From Microtetraspora sp. NBRC 13810 (GTDB taxonomy: Bacteria > Actinomycetota > Actinomycetes > Streptosporangiales > Streptosporangiaceae): a stretch of DNA of 64,000 bases. Under the pieces are notes generated by a model that had not been told where the DNA came from, did not search any database, and was given only the letters and a program-made list of their open reading frames with translations. A program made the translations under genes and the position numbers. Numbering within the stretch: position 1 is the first letter of the stretch; each line of letters opens with the position of its first letter. Location of the stretch: contig NZ_BSRQ01000002.1 of NCBI RefSeq assembly GCF_030268685.1, positions 434,001 through 498,000 on the forward strand, in the 5' to 3' direction. Below, piece by piece: positions 8,427 to 15,921 of this stretch.

Positions 8427-9502
8427 TGGGCGACGTGCTGGTGGACAGCGGTTACCGGCTGATGGGCCTGACGCGGATGCCGGACGTGCCCGGTGTCGCC
8501 CCGGCGGCCTCGTCCTGGGAGGGATCCGCCGGGGTGCAGCGGCAGATCGCCTCCGACGGCGGGTCCGTCCAGCGACTGGCCGCCGCGAACACCGGCCCGG
8601 CGGCCCACGCGGCGAGCGAACGCGTCTCGGGAGCCGGCGGAGTCCTCAGCCAGGCGGAGAGCCTGGCCAGGCAGGGCCACATCGCGGGCGGCGTGCTGCG
8701 GGTCGCCGGCGACCTGCACACCTGGGTCCGGTCGCACCTGGACCTGATCGCCGCGTACGGCGGCGGGCTCGCGGTGGGGACGCTGGCCAATCCCGCCTGG
8801 CGCGCCGCGATCCTCAGCAGGCTGGGCGGCATGGTCACCCGGGTCATCAGCTTGCTGCGGACCGGCATGCGGAAGATCGGCCAGATGTTCAGAGGTCTCA
8901 CCCAGCCGCTGCGGAAACCACGGTCCGCGCCCACCGCCCAGGAGAGCTATCAGGCGGCCGTCGCGTCACTGGCCCGGACACGGGCCAAGCTGGAGACGGA
9001 CGAGGCGGCGCTGCGCCGCGTGGCGAAGCCCTTGGAGCATGCGGTGCGAACTGTGCGGAAAGAGGCGAATGCGAGGTGGGAGCAAGACCTCGCGTACGAG
9101 GGATCCGCCTACGCCCGACGGCGGCTGGACAACCATATGTTCGACGTGTCCCTGCCGGACCACGTCCTTCTCCCCCCGCGTCAGCAGCGCGCCCTGGCCG
9201 AACTCGGCGCGAGCGACGACGTGGCACTGCTGCGCGCGGCCGGCAGGGAGCGGGAGGGAGTCGCCGGGCTCCCGGCGGAGCTGATGGAAGCCGAGCGCCA
9301 CATCAGAGCCGGGCAGCTCACCGGTTCACCGGGCATGGACGCCGCCCAGGCCACCCGGTTCGGGCAGCTCGGTGACGAGGCCGCCCACTTCCGCAGGCAG
9401 CGCCGGTTCCTGGACGACGAGATCGGCCAGGCGCTGGACGACCTCGACGGAAAGAAGGGGTGGCTCGGCGAGACCAGGACCTATTTCGCCCACCTTCCTT
9501 AG
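8426..9502 (+). CDS. Hypothetical helical protein, possible type VII secretion substrate
   Basis: This 358-residue protein is not recognised. Residues 1-100 are polar and alanine/glycine-rich. A moderately hydrophobic stretch, 'LIAAYGGGLAVGTLANPAWRAAIL', lies at about 106-129. The C-terminal two thirds are charged and probably helical, with coiled-coil-like runs such as 'SLARTRAKLETDEAALRRVAK'. It has no signal peptide. One-base coupling to the ESX-like gene upstream suggests that the two act together, perhaps as an ESX chaperone/substrate pair, but this rests on context. The stop codon TAG is the first bases of a 25-bp tandem repeat. Confidence 0.55.
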   Translation: MGDVLVDSGYRLMGLTRMPDVPGVAPAASSWEGSAGVQRQIASDGGSVQRLAAANTGPAAHAASERVSGAGGVLSQAESLARQGHIAGGVLRVAGDLHTWVRSHLDLIAAYGGGLAVGTLANPAWRAAILSRLGGMVTRVISLLRTGMRKIGQMFRGLTQPLRKPRSAPTAQESYQAAVASLARTRAKLETDEAALRRVAKPLEHAVRTVRKEANARWEQDLAYEGSAYARRRLDNHMFDVSLPDHVLLPPRQQRALAELGASDDVALLRAAGREREGVAGLPAELMEAERHIRAGQLTGSPGMDAAQATRFGQLGDEAAHFRRQRRFLDDEIGQALDDLDGKKGWLGETRTYFAHLP

Positions 9503-9550
9503 TACCTGGCACCCAGCCTGCCGGCAGTACCTGGTACCCAGCCTGCCGGC
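9501..9550. repeat. Two tandem copies of a 25-bp unit starting in a stop codon
   Basis: Units 9501-9525 and 9526-9550 differ at one base (c versus t at unit position 10). The first unit supplies the last two bases of the TAG stop of the preceding gene. The unit contains GCCTGCCGGC, a short GC-rich inverted stretch. Confidence 0.85.
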
Positions 9551-9676
9551 GACGGCCGATCCGGCCGCGTCCGCGGCGGGCGGAGAGTTCTCCGCGCGCC
9601 GGTGAGGTGGCCGCGCGCCGGGGCGGGGCTCGGCAGGCGGCGTGCCGGTGGACGGCCCCGGTCGGAGGGGCGGGCG

Positions 9677-10075
9677 TCAGGGCATGGTGGCGGACTCGTT
9701 CTGGCCGGCGGTCAGGCTCAGGACGCCGCGATACCAGTCGATCTTGTACTGGATCGCCGTCTGCTGTTGCCGCAGCAGGGCCACCTGTGCCTCGACCCGC
9801 CGGTCGTGCTCGGCCAGCAGTTCGATGCGGTCGGCGATCGTGTGCTCGCCGTCCCTGGTCAGCTGCGCGAATCTCAGCATCTCGGCGATCGGCATCCCGG
9901 TGTCGCGCAGGCACCTGACCATGCCGAGCCAGCCGAGGTCGTGTTCGGTGAACCGCCGTTGCCCCGCCGCGTTGCGGTTGATCGGTTCCAGCAGGCCGAT
10001 GCGCTCGTAGTAGCGCAACGTGTCCAGACTGAAGCCGGTTTCCTCCACCACTTGTCCTGGTGTGTACACACTCAT
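9677..10075 (-). CDS. MerR-family transcriptional regulator
   Basis: This 132-residue regulator has the MerR winged helix at its N terminus: 'YTPGQVVEETGFSLDTLRYYERIGLL' followed by 'RRFTEHDLGWLGMVRCLRDTGMPI'. A dimerising coiled coil covers about residues 75-118. No metal-binding cysteine pair is seen (the only Cys is in 'VRCLRD'), so it belongs to the TipA/YcnK-like group that senses organic or redox signals rather than metals. Its own promoter has the 19-bp-spaced MerR architecture and would produce a transcript starting at or next to the ATG, so it is probably autoregulated and leaderless. No target gene other than itself lies beside it. Confidence 0.9.
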   Translation of the reverse strand: MSVYTPGQVVEETGFSLDTLRYYERIGLLEPINRNAAGQRRFTEHDLGWLGMVRCLRDTGMPIAEMLRFAQLTRDGEHTIADRIELLAEHDRRVEAQVALLRQQQTAIQYKIDWYRGVLSLTAGQNESATMP

Positions 10076-10081
10076 AAGGCG

Positions 10082-10112
10082 AGGATCTCACCTGGAGTCG
10101 GCTCCAGGTCAA
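10082..10112 (-). promoter_or_regulatory. MerR-type promoter with operator inside a 19-bp spacer
   Basis: On the minus strand TTGACC (10112-10107) and GATCCT (10087-10082) are separated by exactly 19 bp. The perfect inverted repeat ACCTGGAG/CTCCAGGT (10090-10109, four-base centre) lies across the spacer. Overlong spacers corrected by DNA distortion are the hallmark of MerR-controlled promoters. The gene's ATG at 10075 lies 6 nt past the -10. Confidence 0.85.
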
Positions 10113-10139
10113 GGTGCTCGGGGAGCCCTAGACCATGCC

Positions 10140-10772
10140 CTAGACCTGGGGGAGACGGTCGGCGAGGTAGCGGCGGGCCAGCCGTTTGCACTCCTCGATC
10201 AGGGCGGGGTCGCCCTCGGGGGCGGCACGGAAGGCGAACTTCAGCACGGCTCCGGCCGCCTCGACGGTGACGAGCAGCGCGCGGTCGAGGTCGGCGCCGG
10301 CCGGGCCGCCGAGGAGCGCCCGCAGCCGGTCGGCCACCGCCGCGTCCTGCTCCCGCACCGCCTCGAACAGCCGCTCCCCGGCCCTGGTCACCGGATCGTC
10401 GCCGAGCGCGGCGCCGAGGTCGATGGCGCCGAATCCCGGCGTGTCGCGTTTCATCGCGGCGAACTCGTCGATCCCGAGGTCGGTCACGTCCGTCCAGTGC
10501 GCCGCGTCCGCCTCGGCCAGCCGGGCGATGAACCTGGCGAGGAGCAGTTCCAGGCTGCGTGCCGCGAGCGCCCGCACCAGCCCCTGCTTGTCGGGGAAGA
10601 ACTGGTAGAAGGTGCCGATCGGGACCCCGGCGCGGCGCGCCACCTCCTTGGTGGTCAGCGCGTCGAGTCCCACCTCGTCCAGCAACCGGGCGCACTCGTC
10701 CAGCATCCGCTCGACGCGTTCCACGCTGCGGCGTTGAGCCGGACGTCGACGCAGCGTCTCTCCGTTCGCCAT
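10140..10772 (-). CDS. TetR-family transcriptional regulator
   Basis: This is a 210-residue repressor. The helix-turn-helix is at about residues 32-60 ('LTTKEVARRAGVPIGTFYQFFPDKQGLVRAL'), followed by a variable, all-helical ligand domain. The start at 10772 is preferred over an open frame from 10826 because the longer version would run through the palindrome at 10813-10825. It is divergent from the beta-glucosidase gene, 71 bp away, with the palindrome between them. It most likely represses that gene and itself until a glycoside or metabolite binds; the ligand is unknown. Confidence 0.88.
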   Translation of the reverse strand: MANGETLRRRPAQRRSVERVERMLDECARLLDEVGLDALTTKEVARRAGVPIGTFYQFFPDKQGLVRALAARSLELLLARFIARLAEADAAHWTDVTDLGIDEFAAMKRDTPGFGAIDLGAALGDDPVTRAGERLFEAVREQDAAVADRLRALLGGPAGADLDRALLVTVEAAGAVLKFAFRAAPEGDPALIEECKRLARRYLADRLPQV

Positions 10773-10812
10773 CCTTCCATCATGCGCTCGCCCAGAAGGC
10801 CGGGCGCTAACA

Positions 10813-10825
10813 TGAGTAATACTCA
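10813..10825. promoter_or_regulatory. Palindromic operator between tetR and the beta-glucosidase gene
   Basis: TGAGTAATACTCA is a perfect odd palindrome (TGAGTA-A-TACTCA). It sits 18 bp before the beta-glucosidase ATG and 41 bp before the TetR start, where it could block both promoters. TetR-family operators are typically such short palindromes. Confidence 0.65.
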
Positions 10826-10843
10826 CAACACGGGAGACCGCCC

Positions 10844-12151
10844 ATGTTCCTCTGGGGAACGGCCACCGCCTCCTACCAGATCGAGGGCGCCGCCACGGCG
10901 GACGGCAAGGGTCCGTCCATCTGGGACACCTTCAGCCACCAGCCGGGCAGGATCAAGGACGGTCAGACCGGCGACCTGGCCTGTGACCACTACCACCGGT
11001 GGACCGAGGACGTCGCGCTGCTGGCCGACCTCGGCGCCGACTCCTACCGCTTCTCCCTCTCCTGGCCGCGGATCCAGCCGGACGGGCGCGGCGCGGTCAA
11101 CCGGGCCGGCCTTGACTTCTACGACCGGCTCGTGGACGCCCTGTGCGAGTGCGGGATCGTGCCGGCGGCGACGCTGTTCCACTGGGACCTGCCGCAGGCG
11201 CTGGAGGACGAGGGCGGCTGGCTCAACCGCAACACATCCGGATATTTCGCAGAATATGCGGCCAAGGTGGCTGATCGACTCAGCGACCGGGTGGGGCTGT
11301 GGATCACGCTCAACGAGCCGTTCGTGCACATGGCGTACGGCTACGCGCTCGGCCTGCACGCGCCCGGCCGGACGCTGCTCATCGACGCCCTGCCCGCCGC
11401 CCACCACCAGTTGCTCGGCCACGGCCTCGCCGTACAGGCGCTGCGCGCGCACGGCGCGGGGCAGGTGCTGATCACCAACAACTGCACCCCGGTGCGGCCC
11501 GCCTCGGACTCCCCCGCCGACCTGGCCGCCGCCGGCGCCTACGACACCCTGCACAACCGGCTGTTCAACGACCCCGTGCTGACCGGCTCCTATCCCGACA
11601 TGTCGGGGCTCGGCGTGTCCTCGATGCCCTTCGTCCTGGACGGCGACCTGGACGTCATCGCCGCCCCGCTCGACGGCCTGGGCGTCAACTACTACAACCC
11701 CACCCTGATCGCCGCCGCCGGCCCCGCGGCCGGGCTGCCGTTCGAGGCCGCCGAGCTCACCGGCCACCCGCGCACCGGTTTCGGCTGGCCGGTCGTCCCC
11801 GACGGCCTGCGCGAGCTGCTCGTCTCCCTCAAGGAGGGGTACGGCGAGAAACTGCCGCCGATCTACGTCACCGAGAACGGCTGCTCCTACCCCGACGTCC
11901 CCGGCGCGGACGGCGTGGTCGAGGACCTCGACCGGATCGACTACCTCGACGCGCACATCCAGGCGGTGGACGCCGCCATGGCGCAGGGGGTGGACGTGCG
12001 CGGCTACTACGTCTGGTCGCTGCTCGACAACTTCGAGTGGGCCGAGGGTTTCACCCAGCGGTTCGGCCTGGTGCACGTCGACTTCGCCAGCGGGCGGCGT
12101 ACTCCGAAGGCGTCCTACCACTGGCTGAAGCGCCACATAGCAGGCCGCTGA
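10844..12151 (+). CDS. Beta-glucosidase, glycoside hydrolase family 1
   Basis: This 435-residue cytoplasmic retaining beta-glycosidase should release glucose from cellobiose or other beta-glucosides. The GH1 acid/base glutamate is in TLNEPF (E158) and the nucleophile in VTENG (E344). The opening 'WGTATASYQIEGA' and 'LFHWDLPQAL' are also GH1 signatures. The length is normal for the family and no signal peptide is present, so the substrate must be imported first. A GGGAGA ribosome site lies 6 bp before the ATG. The gene is divergent from a TetR regulator with a shared palindrome and is followed by a strong hairpin. It is not in an operon with the sugar importer at the left end of the window, though both could serve plant-polysaccharide use. 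Confidence 0.95.
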   Translation: MFLWGTATASYQIEGAATADGKGPSIWDTFSHQPGRIKDGQTGDLACDHYHRWTEDVALLADLGADSYRFSLSWPRIQPDGRGAVNRAGLDFYDRLVDALCECGIVPAATLFHWDLPQALEDEGGWLNRNTSGYFAEYAAKVADRLSDRVGLWITLNEPFVHMAYGYALGLHAPGRTLLIDALPAAHHQLLGHGLAVQALRAHGAGQVLITNNCTPVRPASDSPADLAAAGAYDTLHNRLFNDPVLTGSYPDMSGLGVSSMPFVLDGDLDVIAAPLDGLGVNYYNPTLIAAAGPAAGLPFEAAELTGHPRTGFGWPVVPDGLRELLVSLKEGYGEKLPPIYVTENGCSYPDVPGADGVVEDLDRIDYLDAHIQAVDAAMAQGVDVRGYYVWSLLDNFEWAEGFTQRFGLVHVDFASGRRTPKASYHWLKRHIAGR

Positions 12152-12156
12152 CCAGC

Positions 12157-12185
12157 CCGGCCCGCCCGGGGTGCGGGCGGGCCGG
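12157..12185. terminator. Hairpin between convergent genes
   Basis: The 11-bp arms CCGGCCCGCCC and GGGCGGGCCGG are perfect complements with a 7-base loop, in the 44 bp between the beta-glucosidase and the EF-G-like gene. It can serve both strands; no T run follows, as is common in actinomycetes. Confidence 0.75.
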
Positions 12186-12195
12186 TCTCCGTGGG

Positions 12196-14235
12196 TCACC
12201 GGGGCGGCGCGGGGGCGTAGCCGGCCGGGCGGGTGGTGAACGTGCCGCGGCCCCGGGTACGGCTGCGCAGCCGGGTCGCGTAGCCGAACAGCTCTGCCAG
12301 CGGCACGGTGGCGGTGATCATCGTCGTGCCCTGCCGCGCCTCCGAGGCCGAGACCCGGCCACGCCGGGCCGCCAGGTCGCCCAGCACCCCGCCGACGGCG
12401 TCCTCCGGCACGGTGACCGTGACCTCGGCCACCGGTTCCAGCAACGCCATCACGCAGGCCCGCAGCGCCTCGCGCAGCGCGAACCGGCCGGCCGCGCGGA
12501 ACGCCATCTCCGAGGAGTCCTTGGGATGGGTCGCCCCGTCGGTCAGCGTGACCCGCAGACCGGTCACCGGATGGCCGCCGAGGGGACCCTCGGCCAGCGC
12601 GCTCCGGCAGCCCGCCGCCACCGCCCGGACGTACTCCTGCGGCACCCGGCCGCCGACGACGGCCGAGCCGAACACGAAGCCCTCCGCCAGCGGTTCGACG
12701 TCGAGCACCACATGGGCGAACTGGCCGGCGCCGCCGTCCTGCTTGACGTGCCGGTACAGCAGCCCGGACACGCCCCGGACCACCGTCTCCCGGTAGGTCA
12801 CCTGGGGCCGGCCGATGCCGACGTCCAGCCCGTGGACCCGGCGGATCTTCTCCACCGCGACCTCCAGATGCAGCTCCCCCATCCCGGACAGCAGCGTCTG
12901 ACCGGTCTCCGGGTGGGTCCGGACCGCCGTCGACGGATCCTCCTCGACCAGCCGGGCCAGCGCCGCCGCCAGCCGGTCGGCGTCGGTGCTCCGGCGCGCC
13001 TCGACCGCCACGGAGACCACCGGATCGGCCACGGCCGGCCGTTCGAGGACCAGCGGCGCGGCCGGCGCGCACAGCGTGGCGCCGGTGCGGGCCGCCTTCG
13101 GCCCGGCCACCGCGACGATGTCCCCGGCCGCCGCCAGGTCCACCTCGGTGTGCCGGTCGGCCTGCACCCGCAGGACGCGGCTGATCCGCTCGGTGCGCCC
13201 GGCGCCCGCGTCCAGCACGACGTCTCCCTTCCGCATCGTTCCCGAGTACACCCGCAGGTAGGTCAGCCGCCCGGTGGCGGTCGAGTTCACCTTGAACACG
13301 AGCGCGGCGAACGGCGCCGCCGGGTCGGCGGCGCGCTCCCGCACCTCGCCGTCGTGCCCGCCGGATACCGGCGGCATGTCCGCCGGCGAGGGCAGGTAGG
13401 CGACCACGGCGTCCAGCAGCGGCTCGATCCCGCGGTCGCGGTAGGCCGACCCGCACAGCACCACCACGCCCTCACCGCCGAGGGTCAGGTCGCGCAGCGC
13501 GGCGGCCAGAGTCGGCCCGGAGATCGCCGGCTCCGCGCAGTACTCCTCCAGCGCGCCCGGATGCAGCTCGGCCACCGTCTCCTCAAGCAGCCGGCGCCGC
13601 CGCTCCGCCTCCTCCCGCAGGTCCTCCGGCACCGGCCCCTCCTCCAAGCCGCCACGCCCTGCGGCCCAGACCAGGGACCGCATCCGCAGCAGATCCACCA
13701 CGCCGGTGAACCCGTCCTCCCGTCCGATCGGCAGCTGGACCACCAGCGGGACCACGCCCAACCGGTCGCGGATCGACGCGACGGCCGTGTCGAGGTCGGC
13801 GCCGGCCCGGTCCAGCTTGTTGACGAAGGCGATCCGCGGCACGCCGTGCCGGTCGGCCTGCCGCCACACCGCCTCGCTCTGCGGCTCGACCCCGGCGACG
13901 GCGTCGAAGACCGCGACCGCGCCGTCGAGCACCCGCAGCGCGCGCTCCACCTCGTCGGAGAAGTCCACGTGGCCCGGGGTGTCGATCAGATTGATCCGGT
14001 GGCCGTCCCAGGCGCAGCTCACCGCCGCGGCGAAGATGGTGATCCCACGATCGCGCTCCTGGGGGTCGAAGTCGGTGACGGTCGTCCCCTCGTGCACCTC
14101 GCCCTGTCTGCGGGTGGCGCCGGTGACGTGGAGGATCCGTTCGGTGACGGTGGTCTTGCCGGCGTCGACGTGGGCGAGGATGCCCAGGTTGCGGACGCCG
14201 GTCAGCGGGTTGTCGAGATGCACGTTGACACGCAC
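12196..14235 (-). CDS. fusA: Elongation factor G-like translational GTPase (second-copy type)
   Basis: This 679-residue GTPase has the EF-G domain order. G1 is AHVDAGKTT (21-29), followed by the switch region 'RDRGITI', G3 DTPGHVDF and G4 NKLD. Domain II has '[19 protein letters not shown]', domain IV '[19 protein letters not shown]', and a domain V follows. The start is GTG. The core fusA of actinomycetes lies between rpsG and tuf in the str operon; those neighbours are absent here and the sequence is divergent, so this is a paralogue (EF-G2 class). Paralogues may act in ribosome recycling or rescue, or as TetM-like protection factors; the sequence alone does not decide. It stands alone and downstream of a tRNA-like element on the same strand. 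The role is inferred. Confidence 0.88.
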   Translation of the reverse strand: MRVNVHLDNPLTGVRNLGILAHVDAGKTTVTERILHVTGATRRQGEVHEGTTVTDFDPQERDRGITIFAAAVSCAWDGHRINLIDTPGHVDFSDEVERALRVLDGAVAVFDAVAGVEPQSEAVWRQADRHGVPRIAFVNKLDRAGADLDTAVASIRDRLGVVPLVVQLPIGREDGFTGVVDLLRMRSLVWAAGRGGLEEGPVPEDLREEAERRRRLLEETVAELHPGALEEYCAEPAISGPTLAAALRDLTLGGEGVVVLCGSAYRDRGIEPLLDAVVAYLPSPADMPPVSGGHDGEVRERAADPAAPFAALVFKVNSTATGRLTYLRVYSGTMRKGDVVLDAGAGRTERISRVLRVQADRHTEVDLAAAGDIVAVAGPKAARTGATLCAPAAPLVLERPAVADPVVSVAVEARRSTDADRLAAALARLVEEDPSTAVRTHPETGQTLLSGMGELHLEVAVEKIRRVHGLDVGIGRPQVTYRETVVRGVSGLLYRHVKQDGGAGQFAHVVLDVEPLAEGFVFGSAVVGGRVPQEYVRAVAAGCRSALAEGPLGGHPVTGLRVTLTDGATHPKDSSEMAFRAAGRFALREALRACVMALLEPVAEVTVTVPEDAVGGVLGDLAARRGRVSASEARQGTTMITATVPLAELFGYATRLRSRTRGRGTFTTRPAGYAPAPPR

Positions 14236-14490
14236 GGTCCCATGTCCTTTCAGGACGCTGGTGACAGGACAGCGCGATTCCCTGACAGAACGGCAGGCGT
14301 GAATCCCGGTACGGCACCGGGCGACAGAGTCAGGGGTTCGTCACGGACGTCCCGCGCCGGCCGCGCAGCCGGCGCCGGGCAGCGACGAAGACACCAGAAT
14401 CACCTCATACCGCGACGGGGGGATGACGACAGCGATGCGATAACGCACGACCGGCTCCCCTCACTCGTCACAGGCGCGCTCTCCGCGCAG

Positions 14491-14571
14491 TGCTCCCGGC
14501 CGGATTCGAACCGGCGCCCGCCACCCCACCGCGGTGGGCGTGTGTGTCCTCGGCCGCTGGACCACGAGAGC
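14491..14571 (-). tRNA. tRNA-like gene with aberrant anticodon region (Glu-like body), probably degenerate
   Basis: On the minus strand an 81-nt segment has a full acceptor stem (GCTCTCG with CGGGAGC, one G-U pair), a D arm GTCC/GGAC with loop AGCGGCCGA, and a T arm GCCGG-TTCGAAT-CCGGC, plus discriminator A. These resemble tRNA-Glu. About 30 nt separate the D and T arms instead of the usual 22-23, and no normal anticodon arm forms directly after the D arm. One fold uses CCGCG/GGCGG (one mismatch) with loop GTGGGGT, giving a GGG anticodon but leaving about ten unpaired extra bases. An alternative is a CCACC/GGTGG stem whose loop lacks U33. It may be a pseudo-tRNA. CCA is not encoded. Confidence 0.6.
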
Positions 14572-14622
14572 GATGAGCCCGAGGCTACCGAAACCGAACC
14601 CGCGGCCTCACCCCGTTTTCCC

Positions 14623-14678
14623 GGCGACCGGCGACCGACGAACCGACGAACCGGGGAACCGGGGAACCGGCGAACCGG
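14623..14678. repeat. Seven degenerate 8-bp tandem units
   Basis: Units of the form (c/g)(g)aaccgg or (g)cgaccg(a) run head to tail between the tRNA-like element and the secreted-protein gene. The array starts about 50 bp past the tRNA 5' end and ends about 45 bp from the neighbouring stop codon. No coding function is seen. Confidence 0.75.
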
Positions 14679-14721
14679 GCCGTTCTCACCGGCCGAAAAG
14701 ACCGGTCCGTCTCACCGGCGG

Positions 14722-15633
14722 TTAGAAGACCGAGACGTGGACGTGGTCCCAGTGGTTCGCGGTGATGCCGCCGCGGTCGGACATGGGACGCCAGCCGGTG
14801 CCGGTGCGGACGTCGTAGTAGCGCTGTTTCCAGATGATGTACATGACGCCGACGCGGGCGCCGTTGTCGATGGCCCACTGGGCGAGGGCGTCGCCGCGTT
14901 CCATGTCGACGGCGCCGGGCATGCGGCCGCCGGCGCTCAGCATGAAGTCGCAGGCCCGGCCGCTGCCGTGGTCGCCGGGATCGCCGGGGCGCAGGCAGCC
15001 GTACCCGTAGGGCATGGGGTAGCTGCCGAGCACCAGGTTGCGCACGGAGACCATCCGGGAGGTCAGGCCGTCGGTGCCGCCGGGGGTCTGGAAGCCGTAC
15101 TTGGCGAGGAGCTTCTCGATGTCGCGGCGCTTGGACTTGAGCGTGGCGATCTCGTCCTTCAGCTCCTCGATCTTGCCGTCGGCTTCCTTCTTGGCCTTCT
15201 CCGACTCCTCGACGAGGAGCCTGATCTGCTCCAGCTTGCGGGCGCGCTCGCCGGCGAGGTGGGACATCGTGGCGGCGGTGCCGAGAACGGAGCCGGTGTC
15301 GGTGCCGAGGCCGAGGAGCCTGGCGGAGTCGAGGGTGCCGCCCATGTACGTGGTCTGCGCGTAGGTCGTCACCTCGCGCTCGGCGGCCCTGAGGGTGCGC
15401 TGGACCTTCGCGACGCGGTCGGTGGCCTTCTTGGCCTGGACGCGGACGTCCTCCAGGCTCTGCACCTGGCCGCGGTAGCGCTTGTTGAGCGAGGCGGCCT
15501 GCTTGGTGAGCTTGTCCAGCTCGGCCTGCGGGGTGGGCTTGGCCCGCTGCGCGGCGGACGCGCCGGCGAGGGTGGGGGACAGCAGCACGGCGGCGAGGGC
15601 GAGCGCCAGGGCTGCGGGGCGGCCTGCTCTCAC
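14722..15633 (-). CDS. Secreted coiled-coil protein with M15-like C-terminal domain
   Basis: This 303-residue exported protein has a signal peptide at about 1-28 (R-A-G-R-P then a hydrophobic run, cleavage near A-S-A-A). Residues 35-105 and 125-180 form two coiled coils, as in actinobacterial NlpC/RipA-type envelope proteins. The C-terminal domain (about 200-303) has 'YGCLRPGDPGDHGSGRACDF' with candidate zinc ligands H and D, and ends 'HWDHVHVSVF', an H-x-H pair. This is the pattern of the ARB_07466-like domain related to D,D-peptidases of family M15. It may remodel peptidoglycan, or bind to it if the site is incomplete. It stands alone. The domain assignment is from recollection of the motif order. 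Confidence 0.75.
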   Translation of the reverse strand: MRAGRPAALALALAAVLLSPTLAGASAAQRAKPTPQAELDKLTKQAASLNKRYRGQVQSLEDVRVQAKKATDRVAKVQRTLRAAEREVTTYAQTTYMGGTLDSARLLGLGTDTGSVLGTAATMSHLAGERARKLEQIRLLVEESEKAKKEADGKIEELKDEIATLKSKRRDIEKLLAKYGFQTPGGTDGLTSRMVSVRNLVLGSYPMPYGYGCLRPGDPGDHGSGRACDFMLSAGGRMPGAVDMERGDALAQWAIDNGARVGVMYIIWKQRYYDVRTGTGWRPMSDRGGITANHWDHVHVSVF

Positions 15634-15921
15634 GCGTCCCTCCCTCTGCCCCCACTGGTGCGGCCTGGTCGCACGGAACTATAGAAGGAGATCTTGGCGC
15701 CTGTCACCCGAATGATGGAACCCATGCACTCTTAATGAAGTTTCTCCCGGATGTGACGAGATAGAAGGCTAAGCGGAAAATGCCTACTTGCATTCGCGTT
15801 GGTAGAACATGATTCTGTGACTGGCGGATCCGGCCCTTGTGCGGCTCTCGCACCCGGGCGGAGACTGACCGAAACAACCAAGCACTAGTTCAAGACACCC
15901 CCCGCCCGACCAGGAGGAGAC

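Noticed and set aside
11299-15684. 1461-codon plus-strand open frame over the EF-G and secreted-protein genes
   Set aside because: Composition is biased and no domain fits; the minus strand carries clear EF-G and peptidase motifs.
15800-15825. KstR-like site (TAGAAC...TTCT) before the aldehyde dehydrogenase
   Set aside because: Only half the consensus is met and the spacing is wrong.
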